Notes: generated by a model not told the origin, from the sequence alone. A stretch of 64,000 bases of DNA from Vicia villosa (GCF_029867415.1 NW_026705928.1:124001-188000), one strand, 5' to 3'; shown: positions 46,217-59,025, counted from the stretch's first letter. Numbers and translations: made by a program.

Positions 46217-47640
46217 CCTTACGCTCTTCTTGTCTATCTCGACCTATTTTTTTTTTACACAAGCAAACTTAATTCATCATTATTTAAACTTAATATTTCT
46301 TTTAAAACCATATAATATTCGTATTTTTATAATATTTCACCAAATGATAATGTGATCAACAAGCATTTTTTTGTGTAAGTCCTAAACAATCCAATGTATG
46401 TCATTCCGGAATGAGTCAATCACCTAAACTCACGATCCCACGATTAATGTGACATATCTTAAATTTGTCTCGTCTTTCATATGTTTTGCAGTATTATTTT
46501 ATTTTGAATAAATAAAATAATACAATTGATAAATGAGTATGTGTAAGGAAGTAAGTGAGAGGTCTTTGGGTCTGGTTCAAATCTCATTTTAGTAATTTTT
46601 TCTTTTTTCTTTTTATCTTGAATTCTATTTTACTTGCATTTTATTCAAAAAATACATTTTAGTTTCAATTTTCGTTTTTATATTTAAGTATTTTTTTATT
46701 TTACATTTTATGCACTTTTTAGCCTTCTCACCTTTTAATTATTTTTATTTTTATTAGTAATATTTTTATTAAGTATTATCATGCTTTTTTATTATTAGGA
46801 TTATTATAGCTCTTATTACTATTAATTTTAGATTAAATTTATATTTTATTATTAGGTTAGAATCATATTAGGTTTAATTTATATTATGGTTATTAAGATT
46901 AATTTTTAAAAATTAGGATTTTCTTTTTAGTAGTTATTATGATATATTGATATTTTATGTTTGTTGATAATTAAGAAAAATCATGAAAGTCAAAAAATCC
47001 AAAAAATTTAAAAAGATGAACGTGTTTTATCAGCAATGTACGAAAAACTTTCAAAATCTTCAAACCACACACAAATCTCCTATTAATTCAATTACACAGA
47101 ATCACAATCTCCCAATTAAACCTAAATCAGATTCAAAACATCATTACAATTAACAATCAATCATTTTCTTTCCAAAATTCCTAATTTGCATTTAATTCAA
47201 TACTCATTCTTTTCACTATGAAAACCAATAAGTACAGAGCCAAAGGGGAGACCGAAAAAGTTGCTAAACTTCACCATATTCCAATACCATCACCATCTTT
47301 ATTTGCCAAAACTCCATAATCAAAATTCATTCTTCCAACCTCCTTCACATCCAACATCAACATCTCTACAAACCAGAATCCACCATGAAAACATTATTAG
47401 AACAATTATTAAAAGGCCTCGATCTCTTAACTTTCCGGCGATTATTAGAACGTCTCAATCTGATTCTCGGAGCTCCAGTTACGATAGTTTTAGCGCAGAC
47501 TACTAAAGCTGAAAATTGAATACGAAAATTAAATAACAATGAAATTAAACTAAAATAAGAAAATATTATAAAATATAAAAATAAGAAAAACAAACCATGG
47601 AAATGTATAAGTACAAACATAGATAAATGTGCATCAAAAT
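46217..47640. other. AT-rich intergenic sequence
   Basis: Very AT-rich, with TTATTATTAGG-like stretches at 46730-46960. A 44-codon frame at 47384-47518 has no recognisable feature. No LTR ends or host exon were seen. Confidence 0.5.
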
Positions 47641-47939
47641 GCACTGATCATATTTCTTAGCCCTTTTCAGGGCTTTTTGTTGTACTTCTTCGTACCATTG
47701 GGGGATTTTATGACTGTAATGGACAACAGAGCCCCTTAGTGGCGCTGCCTATATATTCATTCTCCTCTGTAGTTATCTTTGGGCGATTAACCCTTTAGCC
47801 CTTGGCTGAGGACACCTATTACTATCCTTCCTCTTGCAGTAATTTATCTACTTTTTAAGAATTGCAAGGGGACTTAAAAAGGATCATGTTTATGGATTTG
47901 ACATTTTTGGTCTTCTCTCGGCAACAAGGGTCTCACTTG

Positions 47940-48075
47940 AGGATTCAACAATTTGATCGCCTCTATGGGCGGTAAGGATTCCAATTAGGATCAAGCAATT
48001 TGATCGCCTTTATGGGCGAAAAATCTCACTTAGGAATCCAACTATTTGATCGCCTCTATGGGTGGAAAGGATCCT
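47940..48075 (-). repeat. About 47-bp tandem repeat in element C
   Basis: Three ATTTGATCGCCTCTATGGGC-type units at 47951, 47998 and 48044. They are absent from B's 3' UTR. Confidence 0.8.
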
Positions 48076-48319
48076 GAGGATGTAGATTGGCCTGTGTGCC
48101 AGTCGGAATCTGAAGGTAGAAGAGGATTGAACACTAGAATACCAAGAATTTTCCCTTGCAGATGGAGGGACTTTTAACGGGGATGGGCTTACGGATGCCA
48201 TCAGGAAGTTGTCTGAGATGGGATTAAAGATGCCATCCGGTTGTTGACGGATGTTTGTCTAAAGTAGGTGCTCTCCAGACTGGATCATATGCGTTGATTG
48301 TGTCTTAAGGAGAGGTTCA

Positions 48320-48920
48320 TCAAAATGTAGTAATGTCTTATAGAAGACTACCTGAAGAGGTTCCTGAATAGGGTAGATCATTGACTGATGTAAAGAAGAT
48401 TAGGCTTTAAACAAAGCTCGGGAAGAAGTGTCTTATAGAATATTAACAGAGAAGCTCCTTGAAAGGGCAAGAGATGTCTTAGAAAAGATTGGATAACCAT
48501 GTTAAAGAAGATTACCTGAAGAGATTGGGAACAGGCTCCTATAAAGGATAAGAAACGTCTTAGAGAAGACTACCTAGAAAGGTTCCTAGAAAGGACATGA
48601 TACGTCTTAAACAAGACTGACCTAGAAAGGCTCCTAGAAAGGATAATGAACGTCTTAGAGAAGACTACCTAGAAAGGTTGTGATACGTCTTAAACAAGAC
48701 TGGCCTAGAAAGGTTCCTAGAAAGGATGATAAACGTCTTAGAAAAAACTACCTAGAAAGGCTCCTAGAAAGGATAAGAAAGGTCTTAGAAAAGACTACCT
48801 AGAAAGGCTCCTGGAGAGGATAAGAAAGGTCTTAGAAAAGACTACCTAGAAAGGTTCCTAGAAAGGATATGATACGTCTTAAACAAGACTGACCTAGAAA
48901 GGTTCCTAGAAAGGGTGAGA
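48320..48920 (-). repeat. Hairpin-type tandem array in element C
   Basis: About eleven units of GTCTTAGAAAAGAC plus CCTAGAAAGG-type segments. Read on the minus strand they match the AGGTAGTCTTCTTTAAGAC units of B (58140-59020). Period is about 45-50 bp. Confidence 0.85.
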
Positions 48921-51007
48921 AATTCTATGATTGTTTCTGACTTATCTTTGAAGAAAGACCCGGGATGAAGCTTCAGAATTGTATTTGTGTCTTGAATGAG
49001 CGTTAAGATTGAGTCGTTGATATGATCGTATTTGCACCGTATCTGAATGATATTGTTCTTTTGATTGTGAAATGACCTGAAAAGGCAAAATTAGTTTTAT
49101 GCAGTGTCATGATGCATGTACCATGTGATGAGGTTCTTGAAATAAACGAGAATTTCGCATGTTATGTATGTATTGTGAATGATGCGGAATAGACTATATA
49201 GTCGAAGCATATTGGTAGCTTTGTATATCAATTGTTGGGTGAGAAAATAAATCTCTGGGTGCTGCTGGAGATACTGACAAAGGTGATTGAGAATTCCTGT
49301 CTTCCGTTCGAGCATATCCAGCTGGGGATTTTTTATTACCGTTTGGGGATGAAAGTAGCTTGAGTGATCTGATCGTGATGTATCCTAGGGACAAGAGAGA
49401 AGAATAATCTTCTGATGTAGAATCTGATCGAGCTTAAATGTGAGTGTCAACTTTTAAGGATAACGAGTTTGAACAAACCCTGTTGGAGAAGAAAATTGTG
49501 TCAAAGAACCGATAGTGTCGGAGATGTAAATTCCATTGGAGAACCACGTCTTTGTTGGGAAAAGAATATTTGAAGATAACTTCTCGAGGATTGCTGTGTG
49601 GGGATATATTGTGAAAGCTGCTTTGTGGGGAAGATTCCCTGAGATTTCAACTTTTCTTTGCTCCATGTCTTTGAGTTCTTGCTGTTGGAAATTACTTTCT
49701 TAAACCATATATGGTCCTTCATTTGAGGGAGTCTACCTGCCCCTGGATTCAGTAACTTGATATGCTTGATGCTTGAGTTTACTGGAATTAGAACTTCGAA
49801 GGAGAGACAGATATTGACACCATCTGATACTCGTAGCTAAACAACTTTTGCTGAGATTTATGACTGATGCAACATGCCCCTAATGATGGACTAGCCTTTT
49901 TGATTGTTCGAAGCCTTTGAGACATTCTATGAATCATGACCAGATTGCCCCTGGTAGATGGGATAATAATATGTCATGCCCCTTGTATGTACAAGCTTTC
50001 AGCTGATTGAGTCAGGCGTGCGAGACGTCTCTACAACTTCATCTGTCGGGAGGACTTTTAGTCATTAGTCATACCTCATGCAGATTCTTCCTGATGTCAA
50101 ACATTTGAAATTACGTAGACAAAATTGTTTTATAATGACACTCATAAAAATGCAATGCATATGTCTGTCTTGGGGTTTAAAAACATTTTTAGTAAAACAA
50201 AAGATGTAAGAAAGTGATATTTGTAAAAAACATGATATCAACTCAGGATTTTTAGTAGACCTTAAGGAGTCAGGATACCTTTGGTAACAGTACGCTTTTG
50301 AGCTAACCATGCTTCAGTTAGGACTTTCAAAGGTTGTAACGAGGCCAGGCTCACGGGTTTAAGAAACAAAGGATAATGACTCAAAGTATATTTGTACCCA
50401 TCCCAATCTTCGTGATGTTCTTCAGTCCTATGCTCAGCTAACTGTGCGTTCGTGCTCCAAAAGACTTTGGTATTGTAACTTTCTTATTGGTGACGGTTCA
50501 AAAACCTGAAGTTTATTTAAAAAGGCAGTCATCTATCTCCTTTTTCTTGTAATATTTCTTGTCGAGGATTTGTAGTGACCTCTTTTTGACTTTGGTTATC
50601 CCTAACTTTTGCCTGACTGTTTATTTTGGAGTTACAGTCAGTGGGATGTTTCTTTTTTCACTAAGTCACCTTCATAGGTTTTGACTTAATAGTTTTTTTT
50701 GTTTGATGGATATTGACTGCCTGATTTAATGATTGCAGGAACTCATCACTAATTGTGTAACAGAAACACAAGCATAACTGAGTCAACTGAGTAACTACCC
50801 TGCCCCAGGTTATGATTAAGGGTTTTAAACTGTGCAAGAAAGAAAACTCCTACGCCTTAGGCTCAAAGGGGTTGACAAGGGATTAACATCCTTATATCTC
50901 CACTGTTCAGGAATTGAAACAATGCCTGTACATCGTCAGCACAGTCTGTTCAAAAGCATATTGTATATGGTTGCGGTATCATTTTCGTCATCCTCCCTCA
51001 AAAGGTT

Positions 51008-51012
51008 CACAG
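51008..51012 (+). other. Target-site duplication of element B (left)
   Basis: CACAG, repeated at 63399-63403. Confidence 0.88.
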
Positions 51013-53834
51013 TGTCATACCCCAAAATTTGCTCTCCTCTATTCATCTTCAATGGCTCTAGGTTCAAAGGATCATTCAAGTCACTCTCTCCTTTTCGATG
51101 GTCTCAAAGCTAGGGTTTGCACTTTATCAAAGGATTTTGAATTTCTAAGGCCTCAAATGGATCTCAAGAAGCTTCAATTGAGATGAAACTAAAGAGAGCC
51201 TTTAGAGGACACCTTAAGCTTTCTAAAGAGCCAAGAATCACCTCTATGGAATTAAGATCAAGGAAGTTATGACTTGTTAAGGTTGACTAATTTTTTAGAA
51301 AATGCATGAAAGAGATATTGAGCAAAATTGAATTTTCTTTCAAGCGGGCCAATCCTTTCATGTTCTAAAACTCATTTCTAGCATGGCCCATAACCTCTAA
51401 GCCCAACTATATGATTTCCTTTTATTTATTTTATTTTATTTTATTGGATTGAATTCAATTCAATTTTAGTTAAAATAAATAAAGAAAAAAATCAAAGATT
51501 GGTGTTAAGCTTATTTTATCAAATATTAAGAATACACTCATAATATTTGATTGAAGACTTGTGGCAAAAAGATCAAAAAATAGATTGGAGTTAAACTTGG
51601 AAAGATTTTATACAAAAAATCAAATCAAACTTTCTTCTAATCAAAGCATGATTTCTTTCCAATTTTCTAAACCCTAAAGTGATCCATATATATTCTAAAT
51701 GATGGAGGAGGCAAGGAGGACGAAAAGAGGGGAGGAGGAATAGGGTTCCAAGTTATCAAACTTTCACAAAACTAGGGCACGCGAGAATTCAATCCACAAC
51801 CGTTCTTATCCTGTTCCAAGCATCAAATCTTCTTCCCGGAGATCCCAGAGGTCCATCCCAACCGTCATTTAAGCTCGAGACATCCAAGAATACTCTCTTT
51901 CGAGTTGCACCGGTTTGGTTAAACTTTTGATTTACAAACTCGCGAGTCATAGCTTTTAAATGATTTCAATGTACATATTCACGTTCATATTGTTTTTTGT
52001 AGTCGTTTAGAACCATTATGCAGGAGTTTACACGCAAGAATCACGCATCACCATTGTTAGGGCATTAAGAGCTTACACATTCGTTTTCACGCATACAACC
52101 ACTTTCAGCGCAAACCAATGGCACCACTGAATTTGTGAGGTAAAAATTAAGGGATCTGGGTCGGTTTCATATTGGTTCATGTTGTTTTTGCAAGTTTCTT
52201 TTTTCGCAGAAAGTAGCTACGGAACAAACATGGCTAAATCATGGCGAAACAGCAACAAAGTCGTAGCAAAAAGTGGGTGGAAACGAGGAAGAAGAAGGTG
52301 AACAGGGATGAGGACCATTTGACTGTACGTGGCGAGATCTGTATGGATGGTCAACGACGTCAGTTTCTCTCTCTCGCTCTGACTGGTTGGCTATGGCGCG
52401 CGTGGGGTCCAGCCTTGACTACGTTTGAATGATCATTTAGTCATAGCATTTAATATTTCTTGTTTTTTGTGAGTGTTTCTAATGACTAACAAGCTGCAGC
52501 GCATCTGGCGAAGGGATATGGTGTGCATCATAGAGAACCTGGGATCGATACCCAGGTGAGACATTTATTTTTTAAAACAAGCCTGGTTCTCAGATCCAGT
52601 GTACGTGGCGCTGTGCACTCCATCGTATACCCTTCAATCACCACCTTTGGATGATCTCGAAACTGGATCCAACGAATCCAGAACTGAAGGCACACGATAG
52701 ACACTCATAGAGTCTTCACACAGGATAACACGCCCAGGTTTTACTTTTCTTTAATTATCTTTATATTATTTATATAATTGTATAGTTATTCTTAACTATT
52801 TTATATGTATACAATATAATTTTAAAATAAAATTAAGAGTAAAGTTAAAATAGGGCAAGGCTTATAATTAACATTAGGACATTTTTTCGATTATTCGGTT
52901 TAGTTATTTTAATTAAATTTAATTATAAAAGTCACTAAAACCTTAGAACGGTGATATAAGGTGTTAGGGTTTACCCCATCCCATTTGGGCCAAAGTATCA
53001 AAATATTAGGATTTAAATTATTATTCGTTTCGACTAAATTTATTGGTCGCGATGATTAATGATCGATTAATTTAATTAATCAAATCCTATAAATTAAAAT
53101 AATATTTATTCTGCTAAATGGTTTTAACCAAAGCTATTGGTTACGATGATTAGCATTTTCCATTTATCAAATTCGTTATTATTTGTAATTGAATCTATCG
53201 ATTATGAGGAGTAACGATAATTAAAATACGCACATTTGCTATTCGTGATAATCGAATCTATCGGTTATAGTGGTTAGCAATCCTCCCTTTAACCCGTTAG
53301 CCGTAGTAATCAAACCTATTGATTATCGCAACTAATGGTAACAAATTAAAACCAGGGTTGTACGCCCAAACACTTAAAACATATCAAACCACAAACCACA
53401 GATTTTCATCTCTTCAATACTGCGAAACTACAAAGGTAATTTGAAATACCTTTTCAAAACTGCAAAACGGTAATTCAAAATACCGTCAACACATTCATAT
53501 CAAATTCAAAGGCGTACAACCCTGTGCCCGAACTACGTTGACTCTAATTCTCCATAAGGAGATACGTAGGCACTTGGATAACCAAGGCGAGTCCCCTTCC
53601 TCCAAATCTTAATCATGTCTTTAACCCTATTAACTGTTTGTTACCTTTCTTTATGTTTTGCCATAACCCTTATCTTTGCAATGTTAACCTTTAGGAAAGG
53701 GTTGAGGGTGCCTAACACCTTCCCTCGACCTGAATATAGTATCTTACCCTGATCTCTATACTGCGTAGGGTTTCCTATTCGCCCTTCAGAATAGGTGGCG
53801 ACTCTAAGTTAAATTTTTTAGGCAGGTTGCTACA
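51013..53834 (+). repeat. Element B 5' LTR
   Basis: 2822 bp. Short frames starting MALGSKDHSS (51054-51186) and MAKQQQSRSK (52241-52432) are repeated in the 3' LTR but have no recognisable domain. It includes the pol III-like unit at 52490-52573. Confidence 0.93.
52490..52573 (+). ncRNA. Candidate pol III tRNA-like unit within LTR B
   Basis: An A-box-like TGGCGAAGGGA (52506-52516) fits TRGCNNAGNGG with one mismatch. A B-box-like GGATCGATACC (52542-52552) fits GGTTCGANNCC with one mismatch. The B box lies in a 7-bp perfect stem (ACCTGGG/CCCAGGT, 52537-52557) with a 7-nt loop, like a T-arm. A run of six T at 52568-52573 follows, as a pol III terminator would. The full tRNA cloverleaf is not evident, so it is not called a tRNA gene. 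The unit is repeated at 62054-62137. Confidence 0.45.
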
Positions 53835-53836
53835 GC

Positions 53837-53855
53837 TGGCGACTCTGCTGGGGAC
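53837..53855 (+). other. Element B primer-binding site
   Basis: TGGCGACTCTGCTGGGGAC, two bases after the LTR, the same site type as in A. Confidence 0.88.
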
Positions 53856-55674
53856 CACGTAATGGTGATTACTATGCTCCTATAGGTTTTGGCAGGGTTT
53901 AGGTTTGGCAAACTTTTAGGGTTTGACTAATTTGCCATTTTTAGGGTTTGGCTAACTCGCCAATTTTAGGGTTTATTTTTTATATATAAATATTTAAATT
54001 TTTATTTATTTATTTATTTATAAATACATTTATTTCACCTCAATTTAAATTAATATTTTATTTAAATATTTGTTCTACTGCATTGTTATAAGCGGCCGGA
54101 ATCCAAGGTTAGTTTTTAAATATTTAAATTTAAATTTATTTATTTATTTACAGCCTTAAACTACAGTAATTTAAATTTTTATTTAATTACTGTCATACTA
54201 TAATGTCAAATTATAAGCGGCTGGACTTCGAGGTTAGTTTGTTTTTAGATATTCAAATTTAAATTCATTTGTTTATTTATCTACATCTATTTACAGTAAT
54301 TTTATTTATTTATTTTGCTATAATTTAAATAAATACTGCTTTAGTTGCTTATATACAATTTCTGCTTTTTATATTGTCGGGATATTATAAATTATTTGTT
54401 TAAACCCTAAGTGTGGGAGTTAACTTTGAGATCAATAGGGGAGTATGAATCGCCTACGAGTCTCATTGATAACTCCACTCGGAGTGGGTTGAGTATTCGG
54501 AAATGTCCAAAACGAGGCTTGACTTTGTTGAGGGCTGGACTGGATACTTGGCTGATCTCTCCGAGAACCTACCCCAAAAATTCGAACCTCATGGATAAAA
54601 TGAGTTGTTCTAAAATCCAAAGAGACAAAAAGTCTCGGCGGCTACGAACGACCCCATGAGACCTTCTAGAACCCCCTATAAAAAGGTTGGCTCCCAAGAG
54701 CCGCTACGTCGGACCTATGAACTTAGGACTTTTGTGCTTATGTGCTGATTATATATTTGCAATTTATATGCTTCGAGTATCTATGCGTTTCAATATTACA
54801 GGTATCCCTACGTATTCCCTAGCCTGTAGGGATTATATTTCTAAAAACGTCTCATTCATACGAGGGACATCTTTGTTAGCATACGTCAATTGGCCTCTCG
54901 ATGGCCATGCGATTCGGTGACTGTCTTGAACGGTCACCCTGTGCTCGCTCTTACGAACTCCCTAGCCTGCAGGGATTTTTCTTTTACATCCATGTGTTTT
55001 CACAACGACGCGTCCTTCCTCGAAGGAAAACTTCATTAGTATGCGTTCGATTGGCCTCTCGATGGCTATGAGATCTAGTGACCGTCCGGAACGGTCACTC
55101 CATGTTTGTTTCCGCCACCCTCTAACTTGTAGGGTTTGGATTTCCATCTATACATCTTTTATCCCTAGCCTATAGGGATTTCCCTTCATCCGATATCGTC
55201 CTTAGATAGGTTGTGTCCCGCATAGAGAACCTTCCCACGAGGGACAACTTCATCGGTACACGTTGATTGGCCTCTCGATGGCCATGAAACTTGGTGACTG
55301 TCCTGAACGGTCATCAACTGCTACTTTCCGCGTACCCCTTAGTCTGAGGGATTCCCATTGGTGTATTATAATCTCAAGCTTGCGAGTATCTCATTAGAGT
55401 CTAATGTTATCCCTAAATCCGCACAGGCTATCCTTAGGATTATATCTACCGCACGTCCGCATTGCATTGCATACAAGGAGTCATAATAGACAAAAAATAA
55501 AGGAGTCCTTTGCATACGCGTGCATTCGCATTTTCATGCATTCATACATTTACATTCACATTTGCATTTCTACCTTCGCCCGCATCCATACTTACCGCGC
55601 TAGCCGGTTTCCCGAAACGCCCAAGGAAATAAGAGGATTATCACCTATGGAGAAAGGAGGATAAATTATTAAGA
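53856..55674 (+). other. Element B 5' untranslated region
   Basis: AT-rich start with TTTATTTATTTA and three AAGCGGC.GGA-type strings, then a unit repeated about three times between 54790 and 55340 (CCTAGCCTGTAGGGATT...TTGGCCTCTCGATGGC...GGTGACTGTCCTGAACGGTCA) with a period of about 180-200 bp. No gene is supported. Confidence 0.6.
54790..55340 (+). repeat. Degenerate ~190-bp repeat in element B 5' region
   Basis: GATTGGCCTCTCGATGGC-type anchors at about 54888, 55049 and 55265, each followed by GTGAC.GTC...AACGGTCA and preceded by a CTAGCCTGTAGGGATT-type string. Confidence 0.75.
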
Positions 55675-56154
55675 ATGATCTCGGCCCTACTACAAAAAGA
55701 GGATGTCTTCCGCCATGCCAATTACATGTCCATGCCTTTTCAAAACAGGATTATAAATACAATAAAGGTTATCATCGAGCAAGGATTAGTTCAACAACGA
55801 AGTTCCCTCATAGATACACTCAAGGGGTATCTAGTCATAAAGGGGTTCATCTACGAACATAGCAAATTTACAAGAACGCTCTACGATAGCCTGGGGGCAA
55901 AGATCAATCCAACTGGGGCAACACCCTGAACGAAGATGCTTAACTACGATGGAAGGAAGGCGACATATGTTAATCCCCCACCAAGGGGCAAGAGGGTCAT
56001 AGGTTCTCTCTATCAGTCTACAAACTCTGGAGGTTACAAATGGTGTGAAGCTATCCTTAGAAAAAAAAAGCAAAAGAGGTTCAGTCAAAGGAAACTCATG
56101 AAGCTCCGATACGACGAAAACCCACCGCTAACAATTTATTCCCGACAGGTTTGA
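55675..56154 (+). pseudogene. Broken internal ORF of element B, unrecognised
   Basis: One frame is open for 160 codons except for a TGA at 55927-55929. It starts MISALLQKEDVFRHANYMSM, is amphipathic and mildly basic, and has no gag, protease or RT motif. It lies about 1.8 kb after the PBS, where Ogre elements carry their extra ORF1, so it could be an ORF1 remnant; that is inference from position only. Confidence 0.4.
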
Positions 56155-56439
56155 CGTGCCCAAGGATAATTCGAGACTACCCTTCACTTCTACAAGTCCA
56201 TGAACTAAGGAGTGAAACAAGTCCAATGAACTCGCAAAGGAGATTGCCCTTAGGATCAATAGGTTTTACCATTCCAAGTTGTAGTTTCTACGATCACAAA
56301 GTGTTATTTGATGTAAAACGTTGTACCTATCGAATAGTAATTCAATAAAATGATCATGCATGTTTTGAAATCAATTCTTTCTCTTCGCTCTTACATTACT
56401 ACGACTTTCCGTTTCAAATTATCACTCCCAATTATTAAC

Positions 56440-56660
56440 AAACTTGAGGGAGAATGACGAATACAAATAACTAAGTCTCGCTAAACATATGCTTTCAAGG
56501 TAAGACCAAGCCGAGGATGTACAGGCATTGTTTCAAATCCCAAACAGTGGAGCTATAAGGATGTTAATCTCTCGTTACCCCCTCGAGCCAGGAGTTGGAG
56601 TTTGTTTCTACTTTTCAAATAAACCTTGATTTTAAACCAGGGGCAGGGTAGATTTCGATT
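56440..56660 (+). other. Conserved Ogre-type block before 3' UTR (element B)
   Basis: CTTGAGGGAGAATGACGAA, then GGATGTACAGGCATTGTTTC and CCAGGGGCAGGGTAG, shared with A (30660-30890) and C (minus strand, 50800-51000). Confidence 0.75.
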
Positions 56661-58139
56661 AATTCAATGGTGTATTTTGGTTGTCAAGAGAGTCAATCCA
56701 TCCAAGCAAGGATTCAAGCAAAGTTCAAGCATATCTTCTTCCTCGCATTCATCCAAGATGGAGGAAGCAATGGAGATAACATTGACAACAATATTCTTCC
56801 TCAAAACATCATTCAAGATCGAGGAAGTATCAAAGTCGAAGCTTACAAATCAAATCAACATGACGGTCACAACAGTCAAAATATCCAAGGATCAATATTT
56901 CCAAAGGAGCATTCAAAAGAAAAACGCCCGCTAAGTCAAAATGGAAATTTCCACGAAAGAAAACAAAACGACTTAGGCAAAATTTGGGCATCCCGATGGA
57001 TCAAATTCAAAGGAGTTGGTTCATGCAAAAAACAAGGGATAAAAACAAAGGCGAAATACAAAGGATAATCTTGTGACTGCCACAGCTTCTCATAAACGCT
57101 TGGATCTTTACAACATTTTTCAGTGCTTGGATCTCTACTAAGGCCTCCGCGCAACATCAAAACTGATTCTCTTACAAACAAAGCACATCCATTGGATTAA
57201 GCGAATTTTAGGACTTGGAGAACATCAAGGAGAAAGGGGTGGGCTAAATAAATTTTGAGCCTTATATCCATTGTTTCTTAAAACCGTGAACCAGGCCAAG
57301 ATACAACATTCAAAAGTCCTAATTGAGGCAAGGTTAACTACGGAAGCATATTAAGCAGGATTTGTTATACTGACTCCTATGTTTGTTAACACTATTTCTA
57401 ATCACTACGCTTCTTCAAGCATTCATTTCTAATCATTCAACCTTAATTCATAACGAACCTCGATTTCAAAACTTGCATTTGCATTACATTGAAGTTACTT
57501 CTCAAAAGGTACAACACCGTCTACGAATATACACTTAGAATAAAGGTGATCATTTCTGATAAAGACTCTTGAATGGGGAAACCACGTCTAGAGGGTTTTC
57601 CTAAACAGAGGCATACAACCAAACATCCTATTAACTAGGGGCATTCTTCCTAAGGTTCAATTGACTTGGGTTACATCTCGAAGCAATCTCAATCAGGGGC
57701 ATGTCAAACATGGGAAGAATTCAAATTCAAAAGGATATAACACTATGGGTAACCCTCCATATCTGGGAAGTCAAGGGCATACCCTTCAATCTAAACGTCG
57801 AAGCATATGACAAGGTTATTTCCTGGGGCATTTCCCTCATAAGCATCTTCTTCCACTAAAATAATGGGGCAATGGATACTAAATCCATAAAGCGCACAAC
57901 AAAAGACACTTTCATATTCTGCAGCTTCGAACAAATCTTCCTCCTAACTACAATCTTCAAAATTCGAACAAAACAGGTATTGGGAAATCGCGCTAGCATC
58001 ACATCCTACCTTATCCAACAACCTCACAACATTTCGCATACGCTTTGGTTATCAACAACATATCGTTTGAGTACCATGCAAGTACATATAACTCATGCAT
58101 TACATACAATGGCTGATACATTACACCACACCTTTTTAG

Positions 58140-59025
58140 GTAGTCTTCTCTAAGACAAATCCTATGATCATTTCCGATAACCTTTTTAGGTAGTCTTCTT
58201 TAAGACATTCTTTCCTAAGAACCTCTTCAGATAGTCTTCTTTAAGACATTCCAAGAACCCTTTTTAGGCGGTCTTCTTTAAGACATTCTCTTTCTAAGAA
58301 CCTTTTCAGGTAGCCTTCTTTAAGACAAATCCTACGATCCTTTCTAGGAACCTTTTCAGGTAGTCTTTTCCAAGACATTTATCATCCTTTCAGGAACCTC
58401 TTCAGGTAGTCTTCTTTAAGACATTCTAAGAACATTTCTAGGTAGTCTTCTTTAAGACAATCATCGTCATTTCCAATAACCTTAGGTAGTCTTCTTCAAG
58501 ATATTTCTTTTTCTAAGTACCTTTTCAGGTAGTCTTCTTCAAGACATTCCTTTTTTTAAGTTCCTTTTCGGGAAGTCTTCTTCAAGACATTCCTTTTCTA
58601 AGTGCCTTTTCAGGTAGTCTTCTTCAAGATATTTCTTTTTCTAAGTACCTTTTCAGGTAGTCTTCTTCAAGACATTCCTCTTCTAAGTGCCTTTTCAGGT
58701 AGTCTTCTTCGAGACATTCTTGTTCTAAGTACCTTTTCAGGTAGTCTTTTTCAAACAATTTGGCATCCTTTTCAGGAATCCCTTCAGGTAGTCTTCTTTA
58801 AGACATTCTACGAACCTTCCTAAGTAGTCTTTTCTAAGACATCCATTATCCTTTCCAAGAACCTTTTTAGGTAGTCTTTTAAGACATTTTTCCAGCCTTT
58901 TCAGGTAGTCACCCTTAAGACATTCCTCTTTCTCTGTTGAAAACCTTTTTAAGGTAGTCTTCTTTAAGACAAATGTTCATGTCCATTCCAGAAACCTTTT
59001 CAGGTAGTCTTATAGAAGACATTAT
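58140..59025 (+). repeat. Hairpin-type tandem array in element B
   Basis: I count 21 units of AGGTAGTCTTCTTTAAGAC or close variants, spaced about 35-50 bp, many preceded by CTTTTC. GTCTT...AAGAC is a 5-bp stem with a 4-nt loop, so the RNA would form a row of small hairpins. Homologous to 48320-48920 in C. Confidence 0.9.

Larger units (their letters stand above)
47641..51007 (-). mobile_element. Element C, 3' part: Ogre-like non-autonomous element, truncated
   Basis: On the minus strand this parallels the 3' region of element B. The conserved block (GATGTACAGGCATTGTTTCAA, then GGGGCAGGGTAG) lies at 50800-50925 and the hairpin array homologous to B's lies at 48320-48920. It continues on the other side of B at 63404, where the end of Gag is found. 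No 3' LTR or PPT is present at the left end, so the element is truncated near 47640. There is no pol. Confidence 0.75.

Noticed and set aside
47384..47518. 44-codon frame starting MKTLLEQLLKG
   Set aside because: Short, Leu-rich, AT-rich context, no splice or promoter support.
47650..47680. Bacterial-type terminator (AGCCC...GGGCT followed by T-run)
   Set aside because: The context is a plant Ogre-like element; the hairpin is short and probably fortuitous.
52241..52432. 63-codon frame MAKQQQSRSK, repeated at 61805
   Set aside because: Repetition only reflects two near-identical LTRs; no motif, and LTR identity explains its preservation.
52500..52557. Genuine tRNA gene in the B LTR
   Set aside because: No acceptor stem or anticodon arm can be drawn; only A/B-box and T-arm-like parts exist, so it is reported as a pol III-like unit.
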